A DNA stretch of 64,000 nucleotides from Dermacoccus abyssi (GTDB lineage: Bacteria; Actinomycetota; Actinomycetes; Actinomycetales; Dermatophilaceae), in NCBI RefSeq assembly GCF_034541975.1, contig NZ_JAVYJM010000001.1; one strand, 5' to 3'. Shown piece after piece: positions 1-8,873 of this stretch (the stretch's first letter is position 1; each line of letters starts with the position of its first letter). The notes under the pieces are model-generated. The model worked only from the letters and a program-made list of their open reading frames with translations, ran no database searches and was not told the DNA's origin. The position numbers and the translations under genes were made by a program.

Positions 1-967
1 CCGGTCCAAGGCGAAGCTCGCCGTCGGCGGCACCCTGCAAGCGCCGACACTCGGCATCACGGACGCAGATGGAACCGGGGTCGACCTGCGTGAGTGCGGT
101 ATCCAGGACGCAGCCATTTGGGACGTCGTGCCCGACCTTGCAGGCTTCGTCACGTATGCCCGGCTGCGGCCGTACGACGTCGCAGAGCGCGAGGGTGACC
201 TCAAGTTCGTTCTCGTCACCGCGAACACCGACGGCGAACTCATGGTGCGCTTCGTCCTGCGCAGCCAGGACGACGTATCGCGTCTACGCGAGGCGTTGCC
301 CGCTCTCCTCGAGCGCCTCCCCCAGGTGCGCGTCGTCTCGGCGAACATCCATCCCGAGCACAAGGCCGTGGTCGAGGGCGACCTCGAGATCCCACTGACG
401 CCGGAGCAGACCCTGCGTCTGCCGGTGGGCGACGTCACGCTGCACCTGCGTCATCGCAGCTTCCTCCAGACGAACACCGACGTCGCCGGCGACCTGTACC
501 GACAGGCCGCCGCCTGGGCCGACGCGGTGCACGCGCGCAACGTCCTCGACCTGTACTGCGGGGTCGGCGGGTTCGCACTCCACCTCGCCGGCGAGCACCG
601 GAGGGTGTACGGCGTCGAGATCGAACCCACCGCGGTGGAGAGCGCGCGCCTGGCTGCGTCGGAGCGAAGCACCGCAGGGGATGTCACGTTCGAGGTCGGT
701 GATGCGAGCGTGCTCGACGTGCCTGCGGAAGACTCCGCCGACCTCGTCGTCGTCAACCCACCACGACGGGGTATCGGCGAGCACCTGGCTCGTACGCTCG
801 ACGGCAGCGGCGCGCACACCGTCATCTATTCGAGCTGCAACCCGACGACGCTCGCAGCCGACCTGGAACACCTCGCCTCCTTCGATGTCACCGCCGCGCG
901 CCTGTTCGACATGTTCCCGCACACCCACCACGCCGAGGTGGCCGTGCTCCTGCGCCGTCGCCTCTGA
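1..967 (+). CDS. rlmC: 23S rRNA (uracil-C5)-methyltransferase, RlmC-like, 5' partial
   Basis: SAM-dependent RNA m5U methyltransferase of the TrmA/RlmC/RlmD family, closest by motif to RlmC, which methylates a uridine in 23S rRNA. The frame is open from base 2, so the start and the N-terminal part, where the family keeps its Fe-S cysteines, lie left of the window; 321 residues remain. Visible in order: the substrate-domain strand RSKAKLAVGG, the LQTN motif, SAM-binding LDLYCGVGGF, NPPRRGI (the family usually has DPPRRG, so Asn replaces Asp) and SSCNPTTLAADL with the nucleophilic Cys of the SCNP motif. Assignment to the family is firm; the exact target uridine is inferred. Confidence 0.85.
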   Translation, partial: RSKAKLAVGGTLQAPTLGITDADGTGVDLRECGIQDAAIWDVVPDLAGFVTYARLRPYDVAEREGDLKFVLVTANTDGELMVRFVLRSQDDVSRLREALPALLERLPQVRVVSANIHPEHKAVVEGDLEIPLTPEQTLRLPVGDVTLHLRHRSFLQTNTDVAGDLYRQAAAWADAVHARNVLDLYCGVGGFALHLAGEHRRVYGVEIEPTAVESARLAASERSTAGDVTFEVGDASVLDVPAEDSADLVVVNPPRRGIGEHLARTLDGSGAHTVIYSSCNPTTLAADLEHLASFDVTAARLFDMFPHTHHAEVAVLLRRRL

Positions 968-983
968 ATGCGGTCGACCGCAT
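968..983. promoter_or_regulatory. 16-bp perfect palindrome after the methyltransferase gene
   Basis: A self-complementary 16-mer (ATGCGGTCGACCGCAT) overlaps the end of the upstream gene, about 110 bp before dctA. With no loop it is a poor terminator; it could be an operator for dctA. The function is not shown by the sequence. Confidence 0.25.
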
Positions 984-1090
984 AACCATTCGGACACAAA
1001 GCTCCTGCGCCCCGAACCGCTGCGCCGATTCAGGGATCGCCAAGAATAGATTGAGGGGTCTTTCACCCACGTCAGACCTGGGAGCCCTGA

Positions 1091-2461
1091 GTGCCCGAGA
1101 ACTTGCCCGCTGACGCCCGCGACGCGTCAGCACCCTCCGCGCCTTCGACCTCGACGCCGAAGAAGGATCGCAGCCACTGGCTGTACATCGCCGTCATCAT
1201 CGCCGTGATCGGCGGCATCATCTTTGGTCTCGTCGCTCCCGACGCGGCCAAGGAGTGGAAGCCTGTCGGCGAGATGTTCGTCGATCTCATCAAGATGATG
1301 ATTTCGCCGGTCATCTTCTGCACCATCGTCCTGGGTATCGGCTCGGTGCGGAAGGCTGCCACCGTCGGTAAGGCCGGCGGTCTGGCCCTCGCGTACTTCC
1401 TCACGATGTCGACCTTCGCACTGGCCATCGGCCTCGTCGTCGGCAACATCATCCAGCCGGGACACGGGCTCAAGATCACCCCCGGTTCGGCTGGCAAGTA
1501 CGTCGAAAAGGCGTCGGAGTCCGACCACGGCCTCCTCGGGTTCATCGCCGACATCATCCCGACAACTCTGTTCTCCCCTCTCACCGGCGACAGCGTCCTG
1601 CAGACCCTGTTCGTCGCCCTGCTCGTCGGCTTCGCCATCCAGAAGATGGGCGCCGACGCCGAGCCGGTGCTGCGCGGTATCACCTACCTGCAGAAGATCG
1701 TCTTCCGCGTGCTGACGATGGTTCTGTGGCTCGCCCCGATCGGTGCATTCGGCGCCATGGCTGCGGTCGTCGGAGAATCCGGAGCCAAGGCCGTCGGTGA
1801 AATGCTCAAGCTGATGTTCGGGTTCTACATCACCTGTGCTCTCTTCATCTTCGTCATCCTCGGCGCACTGCTGTGGCTCGTTGCTCGCGTCAACATCTTC
1901 AAGCTGCTCAAGTACCTCGCCCGCGAGTTCCTCCTCATCGTCGCGACGTCGTCGTCCGAGTCGGCCCTGCCGAACCTCATGGCGAAGATGGAGCACGCCG
2001 GCGTCGACCGCTCCACGGTGGGCATTGTCGTGCCGACGGGTTACTCGTTCAACCTCGACGGCACGGCCATCTACCTCACGATGGCGTCACTCTTCATTGC
2101 CGACGCCATGAACATGCCGATGTCGATGGGTGAGCAGATCGGTCTGCTCCTGTTCATGATCGTGGCGTCCAAGGGTGCCGCAGGTGTTACCGGTGCGGGC
2201 CTCGCGACCCTTGCCGGCGGCCTGCACGCGCACAAGCCCGAACTCGTTGACGGCGTCGGCGTCATCGTCGGTATCGACCGCTTCATGTCCGAGGCACGCG
2301 CGCTGACGAACTTCGCGGGCAACTCCGTCGCCACGGTACTCGTCGGCACGTGGACCAAGTCCATCGACCGCGAGCGCCTCAACATCGTCCTGGACGGCAA
2401 GGAGCCGTTCGACTACTCGACGATGGAGGATCACGGCAGCGAGGCTTCAGCGCGTCACTGA
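1091..2461 (+). CDS. dctA: C4-dicarboxylate/cation symporter (DAACS family)
   Basis: A 456-aa secondary transporter of the dicarboxylate/amino acid:cation symporter family, expected in the cytoplasmic membrane and importing succinate, fumarate or malate with protons or Na+. Hydrophobic segments run from about residue 30 to 420. The signature PTGYSFNLDGTAIY (substrate and cation site) and the serine-rich SSSESALPNL hairpin are intact. The N-terminus is a charged, Ala/Pro-rich cytoplasmic tail of about 25 residues. GTG start, with GGGAG six bases upstream. A strong hairpin follows the gene, so it is probably monocistronic. Family members also carry glutamate/aspartate, so the substrate is inferred. 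Confidence 0.88.
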   Translation: MPENLPADARDASAPSAPSTSTPKKDRSHWLYIAVIIAVIGGIIFGLVAPDAAKEWKPVGEMFVDLIKMMISPVIFCTIVLGIGSVRKAATVGKAGGLALAYFLTMSTFALAIGLVVGNIIQPGHGLKITPGSAGKYVEKASESDHGLLGFIADIIPTTLFSPLTGDSVLQTLFVALLVGFAIQKMGADAEPVLRGITYLQKIVFRVLTMVLWLAPIGAFGAMAAVVGESGAKAVGEMLKLMFGFYITCALFIFVILGALLWLVARVNIFKLLKYLAREFLLIVATSSSESALPNLMAKMEHAGVDRSTVGIVVPTGYSFNLDGTAIYLTMASLFIADAMNMPMSMGEQIGLLLFMIVASKGAAGVTGAGLATLAGGLHAHKPELVDGVGVIVGIDRFMSEARALTNFAGNSVATVLVGTWTKSIDRERLNIVLDGKEPFDYSTMEDHGSEASARH

Positions 2462-2478
2462 TCGGTTCTCCCCGGTAT

Positions 2479-2521
2479 CGATGCGATCCCGTCACCCGCG
2501 AAGGGTGGCGGGATCGCATCG
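2479..2521 (+). terminator. Hairpin terminator after dctA
   Basis: Two 19-nt arms pair with a single G-U wobble around the 5-nt loop GCGAA. There is no clear U-tract, as is common in actinobacteria. Confidence 0.75.
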
Positions 2522-2631
2522 TTATGGAACCTATATGCGCACCGCGGGTGTCGACGACGTGGGCCACGCCACACCGCCCGTAGGGTCGCGGGATACCCCT
2601 ACTCCCCCGACGACGTCCGAAAGGCGGCCAC

Positions 2632-4089
2632 GTGTCGAGCCCAGTCGCACCACAGAACGAGGAGGTGGCGGGCGAACAGCTCTCCCGCGGCCTCAGCAAT
2701 CGCCACATCCAACTCATCGCCATCGGCGGAACGATCGGCACCGGTCTGTTCATGGGCTCCGGCCGCACGATCAGTGCCGCCGGCCCGTCGGTCATCCTCG
2801 TCTACGGGATCATCGGCTTCTTCCTGTACTTCGTCCTGCGCGCCATGGGCGAACTGTTGCTGAGCAACCTCGAGTACAAGTCGTTCGCGGACTTCGCCGG
2901 TGACATCCTCGGCCCGTGGGCCGCGTACTTCACGGGGTGGACGTACTGGTTCTGCTGGATCGCCACCGCGATCGCCGATGTCGTCGCGATCTCAAGTTAC
3001 GTCGCGTTCTGGTGGCCCGATCTCCCCCTGTGGATTCCCGGCCTGGCGCTTATCTTCCTTCTCCTGGCGCTGAACCTGCCCTCGGTGAAGTCCTTCGGTG
3101 AGCTCGAGTTCTGGTTCGCCCTCATCAAGATCGTCGCCATCGTGGCGCTCATCATCATCGGCCTGTACATGGTGTTCACCGGCTTCTCCTCCGGTGGCTC
3201 CAAGGCCGCGTTCTCGAACCTGTGGGACCACGGCGGCTTCTTCCCCAAGGGCTTCATGGGCTTCGCGGCCGGCTTCCAGATCGCCGTGTTCGCGTTCGTC
3301 GGTGTCGAGCTCGTCGGCACGGCAGCCGCCGAGACGAAGGACCCGCACCGCAACCTCCCCCGCGCGGTGAACTCGGTGCCGATCCGCATGCTGCTGTTCT
3401 ACATCGGCGCCCTCTTCGTGCTGATGTCGGTTCGTCCCTGGACGGAGTTCAAGGCGGGCGAGTCGCCCTTCGTCAAGATGTTCGCGCTCGCCGGTCTCGC
3501 GGCAGCCGCGGGTGTCGTCAACTTCGTCGTCCTCACCTCGGCGGCGTCCTCCGCCAACTCTGGCATCTACTCGACGTCGCGCATGATCTACGGCCTCAGC
3601 CGTCAGGGGGACGCACCCCGGGCGTTCTCGAGCCTGTCACGCAACAAGGTTCCGGTCGCGGCGCTCCTGTTCAGCTGTGTGTTCCTGCTCATCGGCATTC
3701 CGCTGCTCTACGCCGGTGGCGGTGTTGCCGAGGCCTTCGACATGATCACCACCGTGTCGGCGATCTGCTTCATGTTCGTCTGGACGATCATCCTGCTCAG
3801 CTACATCACCTACCGCCGCCGTCGTCCTCACCTGCACAAGGAGAGCACCTTCAAGATGCCCGGCGGCATCGGCATGTGTGTGGCCACGATGGTGTTCTTC
3901 GTCTTCGTCCTGTGGACCCTGACGACGCAGGAGAGCACCCTCACGGCGCTGCTGTGGACGCCCCTGTGGTTCGTCCTCATCGGGATCGGTTACCTCTTCG
4001 TGCGCAACACGCCGGAACACCGCGTCCTGCGTGGCCAACACGCCGACAAGGTCGTGGCCGAGAAGCGGGCAGCAGCAGCCCATCGCTGA
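2632..4089 (+). CDS. cycA: APC-family amino acid permease, CycA-like
   Basis: A 485-aa amino acid:H+ symporter of the APC superfamily, AAT subgroup, like the D-serine/D-alanine/glycine transporter CycA. It begins with the subgroup signature HIQLIAIGGTIGTGLFMGSG, the unwound part of TM1 that binds the amino acid, and then shows about 12 hydrophobic segments. The charged loop after TM3 (RAMGELLLSN) is typical. GTG start with AAGGCGG about 8 nt upstream. Terminators on both sides suggest a single-gene unit. Uptake of glycine, D-Ala or D-Ser would fit the glycine-cleavage genes in the window, but the substrate within the subgroup is inferred. Confidence 0.82.
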   Translation: MSSPVAPQNEEVAGEQLSRGLSNRHIQLIAIGGTIGTGLFMGSGRTISAAGPSVILVYGIIGFFLYFVLRAMGELLLSNLEYKSFADFAGDILGPWAAYFTGWTYWFCWIATAIADVVAISSYVAFWWPDLPLWIPGLALIFLLLALNLPSVKSFGELEFWFALIKIVAIVALIIIGLYMVFTGFSSGGSKAAFSNLWDHGGFFPKGFMGFAAGFQIAVFAFVGVELVGTAAAETKDPHRNLPRAVNSVPIRMLLFYIGALFVLMSVRPWTEFKAGESPFVKMFALAGLAAAAGVVNFVVLTSAASSANSGIYSTSRMIYGLSRQGDAPRAFSSLSRNKVPVAALLFSCVFLLIGIPLLYAGGGVAEAFDMITTVSAICFMFVWTIILLSYITYRRRRPHLHKESTFKMPGGIGMCVATMVFFVFVLWTLTTQESTLTALLWTPLWFVLIGIGYLFVRNTPEHRVLRGQHADKVVAEKRAAAAHR

Positions 4090-4106
4090 CCCCCTGCTCC
4101 GTTCGA

Positions 4107-4145
4107 CGACGGCCGTCCGCTCACTTCGGTGGCGGGCGGCCGTCG
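4107..4145 (+). terminator. Hairpin terminator after cycA
   Basis: 14-bp G/C-rich stem with one wobble around an 11-nt loop, 18 nt after the permease stop codon. Confidence 0.65.
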
Positions 4146-4253
4146 CCCTGTCGGGGGCGCTGAATCGCTGCCCTTCGTACACAGGTGTGACGGCCGTTCG
4201 GGGCTGTGGACGGCCCCCGGCACGCTCGGTGCGTTTCGGCGCACGCTGAAGGC

Positions 4254-4667
4254 ATGACGATCAATCCAGCCCACGCCCCCATCACCTCCCGATCGACGCT
4301 CACGGCGTTCTGGCAGAACGTGCTCGGTGCCAGCCGGCCACAGGGGCGCAGCCTCTGGCTCGCCTTCCACGACGAGAACGGCCGCGTCCACAAGGCACTC
4401 ACCCAGATCGACGGCCTCGCCCTACGTCCCGACGCGGACGCCGTCGCCAACCTCGCGCTCGTCGTCAGTTCGATCGCTGAGGAGTCGCCGGACATCACCG
4501 GAGCGCTCGTCCTGCTCGAACGCGGCGGAACGAGCGGAGCCTCCCCGTTCGAGGAATCGTGGGCGGACGCCCTCACCGCCGCCCTGGAGGGGTACCTGCG
4601 GTGGCCGGTCATGGTCGCGGCACCCGACAAGCTGGCGGAGGTGCCGCTCTGGACGAGCGCGGCGTGA
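4254..4667 (+). CDS. Hypothetical protein (137 aa)
   Basis: Unrecognised small cytoplasmic protein with no signal peptide or membrane segment. ATG at 4254 was chosen because upstream codons in the frame show no coding bias. Codon third positions are strongly G/C and the amino-acid composition is balanced, which supports a real gene. The middle contains a predicted strand (ITGALVLLERGG) followed by an acidic helix. It lies 67 nt upstream of cystathionine beta-synthase on the same strand, between a terminator and that gene, so co-transcription is possible. Confidence 0.55.
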   Translation: MTINPAHAPITSRSTLTAFWQNVLGASRPQGRSLWLAFHDENGRVHKALTQIDGLALRPDADAVANLALVVSSIAEESPDITGALVLLERGGTSGASPFEESWADALTAALEGYLRWPVMVAAPDKLAEVPLWTSAA

Positions 4668-4734
4668 TTCCTGCTTCCCCGTGATCCTGTCGGCACGAAC
4701 GCCAGGCGTGTCCACGGCGTGAAACGATGGCCTC

Positions 4735-6126
4735 ATGAAATTTTCAGAGAACGTCGCCGACCTTGTGGGCAACACCCCGCTCGTCAAGCTCGGCCCGGTA
4801 GCACGTGAGGCGGGCGTCGAATGCACCGTCCTCGCGAAGGTCGAGTACTTCAACCCCGGAGGCTCGGTCAAGGACCGCATCGCCCTCAAGATGATCGAGG
4901 CCGCAGAGGCCTCGGGCGAGCTCAAGCCCGGTGGCACCATCGTCGAGCCGACGTCCGGCAACACCGGTGTCGGCCTCGCGCTCGTCGCTCAGCGCAAGGG
5001 CTACCGCTGCATCTTCGTCTGCCCCGACAAGGTGGCCAAGGACAAGATGGACGTTCTGCGTGCGTACGGCGCCGAGGTGGTCGTGACGCCCACGTCGGTG
5101 GCTCCCGATCACCCGGATTCGTACTACTCGGTCTCCGACCGCATCGTCGCGGAGACGCCGGGCGCGTGGAAGCCGAACCAGTTCTTCAACGAGTTCGGCC
5201 CGCAGTCGCACTACGAGAGCACGGGCCCGGAGATCTGGCGTGACACCGAGGGCAAGGTGACGCACTTCGTCGCCGGCGCGGGTACCGGCGGCACGATCAC
5301 CGGCACGGGTCGCTACCTCAAGGAGATCAGCGCCGACCGTCCGGAGAGCGAAGGCGGGCGCGTCCGCATCATCGGTGCCGACCCCGAGGGATCGATTTAC
5401 TCGGGCGGCAGCGGACGCCCGTACCTCGTCGAAGGTGTCGGCGAGGACATGTGGCCGGGCGCGTACGACCCGTCTGTTCCCGACGACGTCATCGCCATCA
5501 ACGACCAGGACGCCTTCACGATGACGCGAGCTCTCGCCGAGAAGGAAGGTCTTCTCGTCGGTGGCTCGAGCGGCATGGCCGTCGTCGGTGCTCTGCGTGT
5601 GGCGAAGGACCTGCCGGCCGACGCCGTCGTCGTCGTCCTGCTGCCCGACTCGGGCCGCGGCTACATGTCGAAGATCTTCAGCGACGAGTGGATGAACTCC
5701 TACGGCTTCGTCACCGGCGGCGACGAGAAGACCGTGGGCGAGGTGCTGCGCCAGAAGTCGGGAGACCTCCCCGACCTTGTGCACACGCACCCCACGGAGA
5801 CGATCCGCGACGCGATCGACATCATGCGCGAGTACGGCGTGAGCCAGCTGCCCGTCGTGGCTGCCGAGCCGCCGCTCATGCTCGGCGAGGTCCGCGGCGC
5901 CGTCAGCGAGCGCACGCTCATGGATCTGCTTTTCGCCGGCAAGGCGCAGTTGGCCGACTCCGTGGCCGATCACCTCAGCGAAGGTCTGCCCCTCGTGGGC
6001 CGGGGCGAACCGCTCTCGGCCGCCCGTGAGGCGCTGCAGGAGGAGGACGCTCTCCTCGTCGTCGAAGGTGGCCGTCCCATCGGGGTCCTGACGCGCTTCG
6101 ACCTGCTCGAGGCCCTCGCCAAGTAG
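4735..6126 (+). CDS. cbs: Cystathionine beta-synthase
   Basis: PLP enzyme that condenses serine (or activated serine) with homocysteine to cystathionine, the first step of reverse transsulfuration. The 463 residues comprise a fold-type II PLP domain (about 1-320) and a C-terminal pair of CBS regulatory domains (about 335-460). Visible: the PLP lysine K46 in NPGGSVKDR, the substrate loop TSGNTG (74-79), the phosphate-binding GAGTGGT (182-188) and SSGMAVVGA near the C-terminal end of the catalytic domain. The CBS pair separates it from plain cysteine synthases. A strong hairpin ends the unit. Confidence 0.92.
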   Translation: MKFSENVADLVGNTPLVKLGPVAREAGVECTVLAKVEYFNPGGSVKDRIALKMIEAAEASGELKPGGTIVEPTSGNTGVGLALVAQRKGYRCIFVCPDKVAKDKMDVLRAYGAEVVVTPTSVAPDHPDSYYSVSDRIVAETPGAWKPNQFFNEFGPQSHYESTGPEIWRDTEGKVTHFVAGAGTGGTITGTGRYLKEISADRPESEGGRVRIIGADPEGSIYSGGSGRPYLVEGVGEDMWPGAYDPSVPDDVIAINDQDAFTMTRALAEKEGLLVGGSSGMAVVGALRVAKDLPADAVVVVLLPDSGRGYMSKIFSDEWMNSYGFVTGGDEKTVGEVLRQKSGDLPDLVHTHPTETIRDAIDIMREYGVSQLPVVAAEPPLMLGEVRGAVSERTLMDLLFAGKAQLADSVADHLSEGLPLVGRGEPLSAAREALQEEDALLVVEGGRPIGVLTRFDLLEALAK

Positions 6127-6139
6127 GTCCCGGAGATGT

Positions 6140-6177
6140 GACGAAGGCCCCGCAGCCGACGCTGCGGGGCCTTCGTC
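6140..6177. terminator. Bidirectional hairpin between cbs and fdhD
   Basis: Perfect 17-bp stem with a 4-nt loop (CGAC) between two convergent genes; it can serve both strands. Confidence 0.85.
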
Positions 6178-6191
6178 ATGTCCCGGTTGCT

Positions 6192-6965
6192 TCAGGCGCG
6201 CACGCGTTCCGCACCGGCATACACGTTGAAGTGGTCGCGGCGCATCATGCCGACGAGCACGAGCCCGTACTCCTCGCAGAGATCGACAGCCATCGACGAC
6301 GGCGCCGACACCGCGACGATGCCGCTCACGCCCGCGGCGACGGCCTTCTGCACGATCTCGAAGGACACACGTCCCGACACGACGAGCAGACGGTCGCGCG
6401 CAGGGAGCAGCCCGTCCATGAGTGCTCGGCCGAGCACCTTGTCGACGGCGTTGTGACGGCCGACGTCCTCGCGAACGACGTCGATCCGCCCGTCGTAGGT
6501 GGCGAGCCCGGCGGCGTGGAGACCTCCCGTGCGTTCGAACGCCCTTTGCTGTTCGCGGAGGGTGTCGGGCAGGTCGCGTGCGACGTCGACGTCGAGCACC
6601 TGAGCCGAGCGCGGCCCGACGGCGCCGAGCGTCAATTGGTCGGCACTACAGACGCCGCAGGCCGCGCCGGTGACGAAGGATCGGGGGCGCGGTGGTGTCG
6701 TGTGCGGCGCGAGCGCGATCTCGATGACATCGACGTCGTTCTTCCAGCACCCGCGCAGCTGCGTGACGTCGGCCGGAGCTTCGACGCCGGATTCGACGAG
6801 AAGCCAGCCGGCAGCGAGTTCCGTGTCGTGCCCCGGGGTTCGCATGAGCACGGCGAGCGTCGTGTCACCGAGGTGGAGTTCGAGGGGCGCCTCGACGACG
6901 AGGTCGTCGGCGCGTCCGGTCATGCCACCGGGGTTGACGCGGTGGACGCGGCGACGGGCTGTCAT
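6192..6965 (-). CDS. fdhD: Formate dehydrogenase accessory sulfurtransferase FdhD
   Basis: FdhD moves sulfur from the cysteine desulfurase to the bis-MGD cofactor of formate dehydrogenase and is required for its activity. The 257-aa protein has the conserved pair C103-x-x-C106 in the motif ACGVC and the FdhD signature REDVGRHNAVDKVLG. ATG at 6965 was chosen because homologs start near here and the codons upstream would overlap the divergent promoter. The gene is divergent from the fructosamine-kinase-like gene with 32 bp between starts. No formate dehydrogenase gene is in the window. Confidence 0.9.
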   Translation of the reverse strand: MTARRRVHRVNPGGMTGRADDLVVEAPLELHLGDTTLAVLMRTPGHDTELAAGWLLVESGVEAPADVTQLRGCWKNDVDVIEIALAPHTTPPRPRSFVTGAACGVCSADQLTLGAVGPRSAQVLDVDVARDLPDTLREQQRAFERTGGLHAAGLATYDGRIDVVREDVGRHNAVDKVLGRALMDGLLPARDRLLVVSGRVSFEIVQKAVAAGVSGIVAVSAPSSMAVDLCEEYGLVLVGMMRRDHFNVYAGAERVRA

Positions 6966-6984
6966 CTGCGACACCCGGAAAGCG

Positions 6985-6990
6985 TACAGT
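6985..6990 (+). promoter_or_regulatory. -10 box TACAGT, leaderless layout
   Basis: TACAGT ends 7 nt before the ATG at 6998, so transcription would start at or next to the start codon. No good -35 box is visible. Confidence 0.45.
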
Positions 6991-6997
6991 CGCGAAC

Positions 6998-7762
6998 ATG
7001 GCTGACGTGAGAACCCATGTGAAGGAACACACTTCGGCGCCTGAGGGCTTCTTCGAGACCGAGGCCGCCGGGTTGCGGTGGCTCGGTGAGGCAACGGCGA
7101 GTGGCGGAGCGGACGTCGTCGAGGTGCTCGACGTCGATTCGCGTTCGCTCACCTTGGCTCATGTCGAGTCGGCCTCCCCAAACGCCGAAGCGGCTCACGC
7201 CTTCGGCAAGGCGCTTGCCGCGACGCACGCCGCCGGAGCCCCCGGCTTCGGCGCCCTTCCGCCGGGCGCGGGTCACTACTATTTCGGTCCGCTCGATCAG
7301 CCGATCTCGCTACCCACGGACGTGTACGACGACTTCGGCACCTTCTACTCACGTGCCCGCCTGCACCCCCTGGCGGAGCGCGTCGACCTTCCCGGGCGGG
7401 AAACTCGCCTCCTCGACGATCTCTGCAGGGCACTGGAGAACGGCGCAGCCGAGTTCGGCCGTTCCGCCGTCACGCCGGCACGGGTGCACGGCGACCTGTG
7501 GAGCGGCAACGTCATGTGGTCACCGAACGGCGTGGTACTCATCGACCCGGCAGCGTGCGGCCACCACCCGTTGGCGGACCTCGCGATGCTCATGATGTTC
7601 GGCGCTCCGCACGTCGAGGAGATTGTCGCGGGCTACGAGGCGGCGCGACCGTTGCGCAGCGGTTGGCGTCAGGAGATCCCCCTGCACCAGCTCTTCGGCT
7701 ACCTCGCGCACCTTGATCTCTTCGGTGGCGCCTACCTCTCCCCCACGACTGGTGCGCTATGA
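6998..7762 (+). CDS. Fructosamine kinase-like protein (FN3K/aminoglycoside phosphotransferase fold)
   Basis: A 254-aa kinase of the fructosamine/ketosamine-3-kinase family, which phosphorylates sugar amines attached to proteins so that the adduct falls off. Visible: an N-terminal lysine followed by ETEAAGLRWL (ATP-binding Lys/Glu pair), the catalytic loop HGDLWSGN (164-171; D166 as catalytic base) and the metal-binding IDPAACGHH (D183). The length fits bacterial members. The start codon lies right behind a -10 box. The natural substrate cannot be read from the sequence. Confidence 0.82.
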   Translation: MADVRTHVKEHTSAPEGFFETEAAGLRWLGEATASGGADVVEVLDVDSRSLTLAHVESASPNAEAAHAFGKALAATHAAGAPGFGALPPGAGHYYFGPLDQPISLPTDVYDDFGTFYSRARLHPLAERVDLPGRETRLLDDLCRALENGAAEFGRSAVTPARVHGDLWSGNVMWSPNGVVLIDPAACGHHPLADLAMLMMFGAPHVEEIVAGYEAARPLRSGWRQEIPLHQLFGYLAHLDLFGGAYLSPTTGAL

Positions 7763-7856
7763 GCAAGTGCCGAACTCTGCGGCGTCTGAGACGGAACCGA
7801 TGTGACTGCGCTCACGTCGTAGTGCTGGCATATCAACCACGGGGCAGGGGAACATC

Positions 7857-8858
7857 ATGTGCGAGCACGACGCCTTCACTCACACGCCAGGATCGGGCCA
7901 CGGCACGACGCGACGAACGTTACTCACTGGCGCACTCGCCGCGCCGCTCGTGGCGGGTGTCTCCGCCGGATCGGCCACGGCAGCCACCACGGTGACGCGC
8001 TGGGTGAAGCCGCCGTACACCGACGCCTACCCGGCGATGCAGGTCAAGAACGCCGTGGGCCGTCTCGGTGAGGCGGTGCCGGTCACCGGCTACTTTGTCA
8101 ACACGACGTGGTTCAAGATCACCACCGGCAAAATGGCGGGTACGTACGTCTCCGGTTCGGGGCTGACCACGACGAACCCGGCCACCCAGACCTTCGCCTA
8201 CCCCTCACCCGACCCGTTCTCGCTCCCCCCGGTTGGCTCCCGCCTCACGCGTTACGTCATCAGCCGCGACTTCTATGTCAGCACCCGCGCGTCCGCGTCC
8301 TTCTCCGCCGCGCGCAGAACATCGATCGCGCCCCGCACGAAGGTCACCGGCAAGCTCGTCTCGAGCGACTGGGTGAGGCTGGACGACGGCCGCTACATCA
8401 CGACCGCGCTGCTCGCCACCGCACCGGTCGTCCGTGCCTTCAACGGCCGCGTGCCGAGCGGAAGGCTCCGCGCGTTGCCCGCCTACCTACGAGCACCGTC
8501 GGCCGCCGCATCGTCCCTTGAGCGCGTTGCGGCCATGCAGTTCATCCGGATGGACACGGCGTTCGCGAAGGTCTTCGGCTACCACATCACCGTCGAAGAG
8601 GGCTACCGCTCGCTGTACTGGCAGAAGCACTGGTACGCCCAGTACGGCGCGCCTCGCGCTGCCTATCCGGGTACGTCGAACCACGGCATGGGGCTGGCCG
8701 TCGACATCCGAAGCGGTGCCGGATCGCCCTTCACCTTCGGTACAGCTGCTGACAAGTGGCTGACCGCGAACGGCGCAGGTTTCGGCTTCGACCGCTCGTG
8801 GTGGCTCGACCAGGGCCGCCCGAACGCCGAGTTCTGGCACTACAACTTCATCGGCTGA
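7857..8858 (+). CDS. Tat-exported D-alanyl-D-alanine carboxypeptidase, M15B (VanY-like)
   Basis: Zinc D,D-peptidase that trims peptidoglycan stem peptides outside the cell. The 333-aa precursor starts with a twin-arginine signal (TRRTLLTGALAAP...ATAA, residues 18-43), so export of a folded protein is expected. Residues about 45-205 hold two repeats that resemble bacterial SH3-like wall-binding modules (the W-x-K-P-P and Y-V-x-T patterns). The C-terminal M15 domain carries the zinc and catalytic motifs SNHGMGLAVDI and EFWHYN. AGGGG lies 6 nt before the ATG. The family is clear; the exact cleavage specificity is inferred. Confidence 0.85.
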   Translation: MCEHDAFTHTPGSGHGTTRRTLLTGALAAPLVAGVSAGSATAATTVTRWVKPPYTDAYPAMQVKNAVGRLGEAVPVTGYFVNTTWFKITTGKMAGTYVSGSGLTTTNPATQTFAYPSPDPFSLPPVGSRLTRYVISRDFYVSTRASASFSAARRTSIAPRTKVTGKLVSSDWVRLDDGRYITTALLATAPVVRAFNGRVPSGRLRALPAYLRAPSAAASSLERVAAMQFIRMDTAFAKVFGYHITVEEGYRSLYWQKHWYAQYGAPRAAYPGTSNHGMGLAVDIRSGAGSPFTFGTAADKWLTANGAGFGFDRSWWLDQGRPNAEFWHYNFIG

Positions 8859-8873
8859 CAGAGACGGCGAGCC

